A stretch of DNA of 35,381 bases, from assembly GCA_945648485.1 (NCBI GenBank), contig CALZFR010000002.1, forward strand, positions 1-35,381. The letters run 5' to 3'. Positions 1-7,989 of the stretch are shown here, one piece after another (within the stretch, counting starts at the first letter, position 1; each line of letters opens with the position of its first letter). The stretch is from an uncultured Eubacterium sp. (lineage in GTDB: Bacteria > Bacillota > Clostridia > Lachnospirales > Lachnospiraceae). The notes below the pieces were generated by a model that was not told the origin of the DNA, did not search any database, and saw nothing but the letters and a program-made list of their open reading frames with translations. Made by a program: the position numbers and the translations under genes.

Positions 1-47
1 ATAAATAGAAAAAAATATAAAAGACTTCACATCTATTGGAGGTATAT

Positions 48-311
48 ATGAATAGATTATTTTACCCCGCGTTATTTCACAAAGCCGAGGAAGGTGGATT
101 TTGGATTTCTTTTCCAGACATTCCAGAATGTTTAACAGAAGGTGATAATATGGATGAAGCCTATAATATGGCTGTTGATGCGCTAGGTTTATGCCTTACA
201 GATATGGAAAGAAATAAGATCCCTTTTCCAGTTCCGTCACCTGTTGACCAAATAACTGTTGACGATGATGCATTTGTAGTTGAAATTAAATTAGATATGA
301 TGATGGTGTAA
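48..311 (+). CDS. HicB-like antitoxin family protein
   Basis: Short protein with the HicB-like pattern 'YPALFHKAEEGGFWISFPDIPECLTEGDNMDEAYNMAVDALGLCL'; SD-like ggagg upstream of ATG at 48. The ORF-track start at 36 is less likely. Confidence 0.8.
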   Translation: MNRLFYPALFHKAEEGGFWISFPDIPECLTEGDNMDEAYNMAVDALGLCLTDMERNKIPFPVPSPVDQITVDDDAFVVEIKLDMMMV

Positions 312-331
312 CCATGAAAGGATAAAAGCCT

Positions 332-640
332 ATGTCAGTTAATGCGGTAATAGTGAATGGAAAATCATACAGATATAACCTGGTTAAGGCAGCAGGAATT
401 ATACTTATGCCAGTTGGCATTATTGTAGCGGTCATGTCGCTGTTACTTTTATCAATTGTGCCTGTAGCTGGAATGGCTTTATTTAGCGCAGGGCTGGTGT
501 TTATATATGTTTCAACTGTCTATATCAAAGGACTTTCAACTGGGAAATGTAATATAGAATTAAAGATAATTCTAACAATTATAGCATTAGCTTTGATTGT
601 GGCAGCAGGGATTTGGTACTGTGCAAATATATTCATGTAA
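332..640 (+). CDS. Hypothetical membrane protein with about 3 predicted TM segments
   Basis: Hydrophobic stretches in the translation; no recognised family. Confidence 0.55.
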   Translation: MSVNAVIVNGKSYRYNLVKAAGIILMPVGIIVAVMSLLLLSIVPVAGMALFSAGLVFIYVSTVYIKGLSTGKCNIELKIILTIIALALIVAAGIWYCANIFM

Positions 641-652
641 TGGAGACCAGCT

Positions 653-1147
653 ATGGAAAATCGTGAAAAATCAAACCTCACCACTCTGTGCTATATTGAA
701 CAGGATGGTAAATACCTCATGCTTCACAGGGTGAAGAAGGAAAATGATGTTAACAAAGATAAATGGGTTGGAATCGGGGGACATTTTGAAGAAAATGAAT
801 CTCCAGAGGAATGTCTGCTCCGGGAAGTTCTGGAGGAGACCGGATTGCAGCTTATTTCTTACAGATTCAGGGGCATTATTACCTTCATATCAGACAGGTG
901 GGATACGGAATATATGCATCTTTTCACAGCTGACAAGTTCGATGGAAGCATAGCAGAGTGCGATGAGGGCGAGTTGTGCTGGGTGGAAAAATCAAAGGTT
1001 TATGACTTGCCTATATGGGAGGGAGATAAGATATTCTTCCGGCTGCTTGATGAAAGAGAAGATTTCTTCTCATTAAAATTAAGGTACGAGGGAGAGAAGC
1101 TTGTCGAAGCCATTCTTGATGGAAAGAGTATCAAATATGCCAGATGA
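653..1147 (+). CDS. NUDIX hydrolase (MutT-like)
   Basis: Nudix box GGHFEENESPEECLLREVLEETGL fits GX5EX7REUXEEXGU. Confidence 0.92.
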   Translation: MENREKSNLTTLCYIEQDGKYLMLHRVKKENDVNKDKWVGIGGHFEENESPEECLLREVLEETGLQLISYRFRGIITFISDRWDTEYMHLFTADKFDGSIAECDEGELCWVEKSKVYDLPIWEGDKIFFRLLDEREDFFSLKLRYEGEKLVEAILDGKSIKYAR

Positions 1148-1183
1148 AAGAATTACGTGATACGTATCTTTCATCTGGCGTTT
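1139..1183 (+). terminator. Intrinsic terminator overlapping the NUDIX stop codon
   Basis: GCCAGATGAAAGA(1139-1151)...TCTTTCATCTGGC(1167-1179), 13-bp perfect arms with an inner TACGT/ACGTA, followed by gttttg. Confidence 0.7.
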
Positions 1184-1185
1184 TG

Positions 1186-1386
1186 TTATATATCCAGTTT
1201 TGGTGGTTCGTCCAGCTTCTCAGGAACATACTTCCCGTTTTTCTTCCGCTGGCGTACACACTCGGATAGAAGGTATTCAATTTGTCCGTTTACGGAGCGG
1301 AAATCGTCTTCTGCCCAGGCTGCAATCTGGTCATACAGCTTTGCTGACAGCCTGAGTGGAATCTGTTTTTTGCTGTTATCTGCCAT
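1186..1386 (-). CDS. Small Arc/ribbon-helix-helix-like protein
   Basis: 66 aa 'KKQIPLRLSAKLYDQIAAWAEDDFRSVNGQIEYLLSECVRQ', typical RHH (Arc/CopG) pattern; downstream of the SPFH gene on the same strand. Confidence 0.7.
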   Translation of the reverse strand: MADNSKKQIPLRLSAKLYDQIAAWAEDDFRSVNGQIEYLLSECVRQRKKNGKYVPEKLDEPPKLDI

Positions 1387-1412
1387 AAAACTCTCTCCTG
1401 TGTAATATTACA

Positions 1413-2435
1413 TTAATACAGACTGCCGGAATTAACTACAGGCTGTGCGTCGTGGTTGCCACACAGGACTACCAGGAGGTTAGATACCATGGCTGCCTTT
1501 CTCTCCTCATCAAGTTCGACCACGTTATTCTCGCTAAGTCGGTCAAGAGCCATCTCAACCATACCAACAGCACCATCAACAATCATCTTTCTGGCATCAA
1601 TAATTGCAGAAGCCTGCTGTCTCTGAAGCATAACTGCGGCAATTTCTGGTGCATAGGCAAGGTAAGTAATTCTTGCTTCGATGATTTCCAGACCGGCCTG
1701 TGATACTTTTTCCTGAATCTCCTGGCGGATACGTTCTGCAACGATTTCGCTGGAACCACGGAGACTTCCTTCATCAGCTACGCCGTCACCGGTTGTATCA
1801 ACGTCGGGTGACACATCATAAGGATATATGCGGACTATGTTACGGAGTGCACTGTCGCACTGCAGTGAAAGGTATTCTTTGTAGTTATCTACATTAAATA
1901 CAGCTTTTGCAGTATCTACAACACGCCACATAACTGCAATTCCGATTTCTACAGGGTTACCCAGACAATCGTTGATTTTCTGGCGGTTGTTATTTAAAGT
2001 CATAATCTTAAGTGATATCTTGTTGCTTACAGTGCCTGTTGAAGTGGCAGCAGCACCTGTGGATGCGATGTATAATGAATTCTTGGCACCGCCGTTTACA
2101 TCACCACTCTGGTTGAGCTTTGTCTTGGCAGCAGGGTTAACACTGGAACAGAAAGGATTTACCCAGTAAAATCCTTCATTCTTAAGTGTTCCGATATACT
2201 TACCGAACAATGTGAGAACAAGTGCTTCCTGTGGCTTTAATATTCTTAAGCCAAGGAGTGGAATCCATCCTAAGCATAACCAGATTGAGGTAATTACAAT
2301 CACTGGTATGATGACAGTTTCAACGGCAAAGATGAATGCCACAACATCTGCAACATATAACAGAATGCACAGCAGCATGACAGGCATGCCATTTTTCTTG
2401 TTGTTTAATACTTTCTCTTCCATAATTTCCTCCAT
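1413..2435 (-). CDS. SPFH/Band 7 domain membrane protein
   Basis: N-terminal TM hairpin, then 'ALVLTLFGKYIGTLKNEGFYWVNPF' and 'EIIEARITYLAYAPEIAAVMLQRQQASAIIDARK', typical of Band 7 proteins. Confidence 0.9.
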   Translation of the reverse strand: MEEIMEEKVLNNKKNGMPVMLLCILLYVADVVAFIFAVETVIIPVIVITSIWLCLGWIPLLGLRILKPQEALVLTLFGKYIGTLKNEGFYWVNPFCSSVNPAAKTKLNQSGDVNGGAKNSLYIASTGAAATSTGTVSNKISLKIMTLNNNRQKINDCLGNPVEIGIAVMWRVVDTAKAVFNVDNYKEYLSLQCDSALRNIVRIYPYDVSPDVDTTGDGVADEGSLRGSSEIVAERIRQEIQEKVSQAGLEIIEARITYLAYAPEIAAVMLQRQQASAIIDARKMIVDGAVGMVEMALDRLSENNVVELDEERKAAMVSNLLVVLCGNHDAQPVVNSGSLY

Positions 2436-2688
2436 TTCACTGATGTTAATTACACATCAGACTATGTAAAAATGTATGATTTGCATGAATAAAAATATAC
2501 ATGCAGTTGTTGATATTTGAATGATATCATTTTGATATTATAATGTCAATACATTTATAAAAGCATTTCTTATGTGATACATATAGGAATAATAATAAAA
2601 ATTGAAATAGTCATATTGTTTAATTGTTTAATCTGAGGTAGTATAATGCTGTTAAATGATATATGAAGAAACCAGGTGAAGGATTAGT

Positions 2689-4071
2689 ATGAGTTCAGTA
2701 TCACAGAGAAGTAAATATGAGATAGATATGTGTAATGGTTCCATTATGGACAAGCTGATAACTTTTTCACTGCCGCTTATGCTGTCTGGAATATTACAGC
2801 TTTTGTTTAACGCAGTGGATCTTGTTGTAGTGGGAAGATTTACGGGAAGTCAGGCATTGGCAGCAGTTGGCTCTACTACAGCACTTATCAATATGTTTAT
2901 TAATTTCTTTATGGGAGTGTCCTTAGGTGCTAATGTTCTGGTGGCACGTTTTTATGCGTCGGGAAAGGAGAGCGAAGTATCCCAGATAGTACATACAGCT
3001 GTAACATTTGCTCTGATAAGCGGTGTGGTTATGGCAGTTGTGGGAAATGTATTCTCCAGAGGGGCACTGGAACTGATGGAGACACCAGATGATGTAATTG
3101 GCCAGTCTGCCCTGTATATGAGGATTTATTTTCTGGGTATGCCATTTTTTATGGTGTACAATTACGGTGCATCCATTCTTCGTGCCGTGGGGGATACAAG
3201 GCGGCCTCTATATTTTCTTATTATTTCTGGAGTGATTAATGCGGGATTAAATCTGTTTCTTGTGACAGTATTTGCTCTTGGAGTGGCGGGAGTTGCCATT
3301 GCTACAGTGTTTTCACAGATGATTTCGTGCGTGCTGGTTCTTAACTGCCTGTACCGTTCAAAAGGTTGTTACCAGATTCGTTTTTCTAAATTAATGATTA
3401 AGGGCGTATATCTTAAACAGATTTTTCAGGTTGGAATTCCAGCCGGAATCCAGAGTACAGTCATTTCATTTTCAAATGTACTGCTGCAGTCATCTGTCAA
3501 TTCTTTCGGACAGATTGCCATGGCAGGATACACGGCTGCCAACAATATATTTGGATTCCTGTATGTATCAGTAAATTCCATTTCTCAGACATGCATGAGC
3601 TTTACCAGCCAGAATTATGGCGTTAAGAAGTGGAAACGAATGGATAAGGTGCTTATTGACTGCATAATATTATCAATTACTGTTACCCTGCTGCTGGGAG
3701 GAAGTGCGTGCATATTTGGAAAGAATCTGCTTCACATATACACTTCAGACCCGGAGGTTATTGTCTGCGGAATGGAAATACTTCTGTATACAACTGCCAC
3801 GTATTTTCTGTGTGGTCTGATGGATTTATTTCCAGGAGCAATGAGAGGCATGGGACATTCTGGAGTTCCTATGATTCTTTCAATTATTGGAACAGTTGGA
3901 ACAAGAATTGTATGGATATATCTGCTATTTCCATACTACCGTTCACTCAGGTTTCTGTTCTTTTCATACCCGGCGTCATGGCTATTTACAATTGTGATGC
4001 AGGTAATATGCTTCTATTTTGTCCGTAGAAAGGTGTATGGACAGACAAAGGCAAAAGAAATGCAAACATAA
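2689..4071 (+). CDS. MATE family efflux transporter
   Basis: 460 aa, 12-TM-like; 'MDKLITFSLPLMLSGILQLLFNAVDLVVVGRFTGSQALAAVGSTTALINMFINFFMGVSLGANVLVARFYG'-type N-terminus. Confidence 0.93.
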   Translation: MSSVSQRSKYEIDMCNGSIMDKLITFSLPLMLSGILQLLFNAVDLVVVGRFTGSQALAAVGSTTALINMFINFFMGVSLGANVLVARFYASGKESEVSQIVHTAVTFALISGVVMAVVGNVFSRGALELMETPDDVIGQSALYMRIYFLGMPFFMVYNYGASILRAVGDTRRPLYFLIISGVINAGLNLFLVTVFALGVAGVAIATVFSQMISCVLVLNCLYRSKGCYQIRFSKLMIKGVYLKQIFQVGIPAGIQSTVISFSNVLLQSSVNSFGQIAMAGYTAANNIFGFLYVSVNSISQTCMSFTSQNYGVKKWKRMDKVLIDCIILSITVTLLLGGSACIFGKNLLHIYTSDPEVIVCGMEILLYTTATYFLCGLMDLFPGAMRGMGHSGVPMILSIIGTVGTRIVWIYLLFPYYRSLRFLFFSYPASWLFTIVMQVICFYFVRRKVYGQTKAKEMQT

Positions 4072-4131
4072 TAAGTATTGTGATTGGGAAAATTATTATA
4101 GATAGCTATGTATAAGGTTTAGGAGGCAGGT

Positions 4132-5043
4132 ATGAGAAGGTATGTAATTAATACTGAAGACAGGGGACTATCCTGTACAGAAGATGAAGAGGAACAGACC
4201 TTTCTGGTTGTTATGGATGTGGATGAATTCCAGAACCAGAAAGAAAAGTTTTTACATCATAATGAGATAATTCACAGTATGGGGTCTATCCGTTATTGCA
4301 AGGTAGAAGCATATAAGGACTGTATCTGGGGGACAATCCGCGTGCCACAGAAAAGTGAACAGAGACATCCTCAGTTTTCATTTGGTTTCTATATGACGAA
4401 GGAGTCAATATATCTTATTGAAGATACAGGAGACATCAAGCAGTGGATTGCAAAGCAGGCAGAAAAAATGCGGGATGTTAATACTCCTGATGAAATTCTT
4501 CTGCAAATTCTTGAACAGATGATTGAAAATGATATTCTGTATCTTTCACATCTGGAAAAAGAGATGGAGGATATGGAAGACGGACTTAACAGCGGACATG
4601 CTAAGAATTTTTTCTCCCATCTCACAAGATACCGCCAGAAGCTGTCTGAACTTAATGCATATTATGAACAGCTCTCCTCTGTGGGGGATAAGATACAGTC
4701 CCATGAATTCATAACATCAGTGGGGAATTCTGAACAGTGGGACAGATATTCACGGCGTACAGAAAGATTACAGAATCATGTTCATTTATTAAGAGAGAAT
4801 GTTACCCAGCTTCGTGAGCTATACCAGTCACAGCAGGATGCACAGCAGAATAAGATTATGTGCATGCTTACTGTGGTTACCACATTATTTCTTCCTCTTA
4901 CACTGCTTACCGGATGGTATGGAATGAATTTTGCCTATATGCCTGAACTTCAGTGGAAATACGGATATATTACTGTAATAATTGCCGCAGTTGTAATAGT
5001 AGTTATCGAGATAATATATTTTAAAAAGAAAAAGTTTTTCTAA
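4132..5043 (+). CDS. CorA family divalent cation transporter
   Basis: C-terminal 'TLFLPLTLLTGWYGMNFAYMPEL' with the GMN motif and two terminal TMs. Confidence 0.93.
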   Translation: MRRYVINTEDRGLSCTEDEEEQTFLVVMDVDEFQNQKEKFLHHNEIIHSMGSIRYCKVEAYKDCIWGTIRVPQKSEQRHPQFSFGFYMTKESIYLIEDTGDIKQWIAKQAEKMRDVNTPDEILLQILEQMIENDILYLSHLEKEMEDMEDGLNSGHAKNFFSHLTRYRQKLSELNAYYEQLSSVGDKIQSHEFITSVGNSEQWDRYSRRTERLQNHVHLLRENVTQLRELYQSQQDAQQNKIMCMLTVVTTLFLPLTLLTGWYGMNFAYMPELQWKYGYITVIIAAVVIVVIEIIYFKKKKFF

Positions 5044-5130
5044 ATGTTGCGGATTATTAATATGAATGATAAACTATAATCAGTATGTAGAATAATTAAT
5101 TATTTCAGCGTCAGCAGCATCAGTTAACAT

Positions 5131-7989
5131 ATGAATTTACAGGAAAGGATACAAAAGCGGGTAAAATATATGTACGAAAATGAAAAGCAGAGGTCAACAC
5201 ATTTGTTGATATTACTTGTATATACATTTCTTACAGTGGCACTTATCGGAGAGAGTTTTCTCATGGGATGGGATAAAGGTGCTATTATTCTGATGGTTAT
5301 AGGACTTGCATCATCCTGGGGAATTCACATTATCGAAAGAATTCCGGCATCAGAAAGAATATGGATATACTTTATTTTTACTATGCTGTCATGTTTCTTC
5401 TATGGAATCCATGAGACCAGTGTGTTCGATTTGGCAATACTTATGATTGTGGTAATTATACTGTACTCTTTCACAGAGACATATTGGTTTGCCAGGCTGA
5501 GTGTGGTTACATATATTGTTACCCTGGGGTATGATTTGATTTTTGTATTGGGTAATTCCATAGAATTATCTTCTCTTGTGATTAGCAGAATAGCTATACA
5601 TGTGGTGCTCGTGTGTCTGGCAGGTTATCTGGCAAAGGCTATGTTGCAGATACGTAATAAGGAAAGAAAGAATACAGAAAAAAGAATTGCAGAATTGGAG
5701 GAGGCAAACCGCAGAACAGAGGATTTTCTTGCAAATGTTTCCCATGAACTGCGTACACCAATCAATGCAGTTACAGGAATAACCTCTGTCATGATTAAAA
5801 ATGAAAATGACGAAGGCAAAAAGCAGGATATCCTGTCAATTCAGAAGGCGGGATACAGGTTATTTGACCAGATTGAGGATATTCTTGATTATACTGAAAT
5901 CGATACTAATAGAATGAAGGTCAGTGAGAATGAATATATATTCACATCTGTTATTAATGATATCATAGTGGGAAACAGGATTTCTGACAGAGAAAATATG
6001 CCTGAACTTATATTTGATATTGATGCAGGCATTCCTTCCGTTCTTATTGGTGATGAGAAGAAGATTAAGAGAATATTAAAGCATCTTATAGATAATGCAA
6101 TTAAGTTTACCACCAATGGTGGAATTTACGTCAGGGTATACGCTATACATAAGGAATATGGCATCAATCTCTGCATTAAGGTAATTGATACAGGAATAGG
6201 AATTGCAGAAGAAGAGCTTGGAAAAATCAGGGAGAGATTCTATCAGTCCAGCGGTGGAAGAAACAGAAAGGCTGGGGGACTGGGACTTGGATTATCTATA
6301 GTATGTGGAATGGTATCTGCTATGGAGGGATTCATTCAGATTGAAAGTACTGTAGGAGAAGGTACTACTGTGTCTGTCAGCATACCTCAGAAGGTAGTGG
6401 ATGAGGCTCCTGCCATGGTGGTTGACAACAGGGATAAACTGTGTCTGGCATGTTACTTAAGACCAGAAAAATATAAGGTTCCAGAGGTAAGAAGCTTCTA
6501 TGACCAGATGATTTCCAACCTTGTCAGAGGACTGGATATCAAGCTGTACAGAATATATAACAATGAAGAATTGAAGAAGTTTATGTCCATGTATCAGCTT
6601 ACCCACCTGTTCCTGGCAAAAGAAGAATATGAGGAAAATAAATCATATATTGAAAGTCTTAATCATGACATAAAGGTTGTTGTTATATCGGATGATGATT
6701 ATATCTTAGAAAAGGGAAGTGCAGTAAAGCTTATTAAAAAACCTTTCTATGCTTTGCCGGTAGTCAATATATTGAATGCCGGGACATTAGAAGCGGAATC
6801 ACATGATGGAAAATCTATGATATGTCCGGGTGTAAAGGTGCTTGTTGTTGATGATGAACCTATGAATCTTATGGTTGCCAGGGGGATTTTTAAGGATTAC
6901 CAGATGGATGTATCAACTGCAGAAAGTGGACGGAAGGCAATCAGTATGTGTGAAAGTGAGGATTATGACCTGATTTTCCTTGACCACATGATGCCAGAGA
7001 TGGATGGAATCGAAACATTAAAAGGACTCCGGAAACTTCATACAGAAAACAGCAAAGTGTGTACAATTATTGCATTTACAGCTAACGCTGTAAGTGGAGC
7101 AAGAGAGATGTTTTTACAGGAAGGCTTTGATGAGTTCATATCAAAACCTATTGAACCTTTGGAGCTGATGCGTATATTAAGGAAAGTACTTCCTGCATCA
7201 TCTATTCAATATGTTGATAAAGAGGTAAAAAGTAGCAAAAAGCTTGAATCTGTGGAAAAGAAAGATGTTCCAACAGCTTCAGATGAGGATGTAAAAGAAA
7301 TCCATGAAGGTTTAGAGGCAAATGGATTAACTACAGGTGAAGAGAATGCGGATTCAAGAATGAGCCAGCTGGAAGCTGCTGGAATTCACACCAACTCTGG
7401 TATAGGTTACTGCAATGGAGACATCGATTTTTATATAGAGCTGCTTACAAGCTTTGTAAGTGGTGCTGGACATAAGGAATCAGAGCTGGGACAATTCTTT
7501 GAAAAAGAAGATATGGATAATTATGCTATTCTGGTTCATGCATTAAAGAGTACTGCGAAGATGATTGGAGCAGATTCTTTATCAGAGAATGCAAAACAGG
7601 CGGAAGCAGCTGCAAAGAACCATGACCTGGAATATATAACACAGCATCATACGGAACTTATGACCCAGTATCAGCAGGTGGTTCAGAGTATATGTGGCAT
7701 ACTGGGAACAGGTGAAGACAGCCAAAAGAATGAAGCAGAAAAAGAAACACGGGAGATAACTAAAGAAGAGTTGGTTAATCAGCTTAAGGATTTAAAGGAC
7801 AGCCTTGATTATTTTCTTGAAGAAAAGTCATTGGAAGTTATTTCATCTATGGATGGGGAAGCATATCCTGGAGTGTCTGTGGAAGATTTTCTTAATGATA
7901 TTAAAAAGGATGTTGATGATTATGAATTTGTAGCAGCATCTAAAAAGGTGGCAGCTTTAATTAGTCAAATGGAAGGCGGTGAGTTCTGA
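5131..7989 (+). CDS. Hybrid sensor histidine kinase (TM sensor-HisKA-HATPase-REC-Hpt)
   Basis: H-box 'FLANVSHELRTPINAV', G-box 'GGLGLGLSIV', receiver 'KVLVVDDEPMNLMV...IFLDHMMPEMDG...SKPIEP', Hpt 'ILVHALKSTAKMIGADSLS'. Confidence 0.93.
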   Translation: MNLQERIQKRVKYMYENEKQRSTHLLILLVYTFLTVALIGESFLMGWDKGAIILMVIGLASSWGIHIIERIPASERIWIYFIFTMLSCFFYGIHETSVFDLAILMIVVIILYSFTETYWFARLSVVTYIVTLGYDLIFVLGNSIELSSLVISRIAIHVVLVCLAGYLAKAMLQIRNKERKNTEKRIAELEEANRRTEDFLANVSHELRTPINAVTGITSVMIKNENDEGKKQDILSIQKAGYRLFDQIEDILDYTEIDTNRMKVSENEYIFTSVINDIIVGNRISDRENMPELIFDIDAGIPSVLIGDEKKIKRILKHLIDNAIKFTTNGGIYVRVYAIHKEYGINLCIKVIDTGIGIAEEELGKIRERFYQSSGGRNRKAGGLGLGLSIVCGMVSAMEGFIQIESTVGEGTTVSVSIPQKVVDEAPAMVVDNRDKLCLACYLRPEKYKVPEVRSFYDQMISNLVRGLDIKLYRIYNNEELKKFMSMYQLTHLFLAKEEYEENKSYIESLNHDIKVVVISDDDYILEKGSAVKLIKKPFYALPVVNILNAGTLEAESHDGKSMICPGVKVLVVDDEPMNLMVARGIFKDYQMDVSTAESGRKAISMCESEDYDLIFLDHMMPEMDGIETLKGLRKLHTENSKVCTIIAFTANAVSGAREMFLQEGFDEFISKPIEPLELMRILRKVLPASSIQYVDKEVKSSKKLESVEKKDVPTASDEDVKEIHEGLEANGLTTGEENADSRMSQLEAAGIHTNSGIGYCNGDIDFYIELLTSFVSGAGHKESELGQFFEKEDMDNYAILVHALKSTAKMIGADSLSENAKQAEAAAKNHDLEYITQHHTELMTQYQQVVQSICGILGTGEDSQKNEAEKETREITKEELVNQLKDLKDSLDYFLEEKSLEVISSMDGEAYPGVSVEDFLNDIKKDVDDYEFVAASKKVAALISQMEGGEF

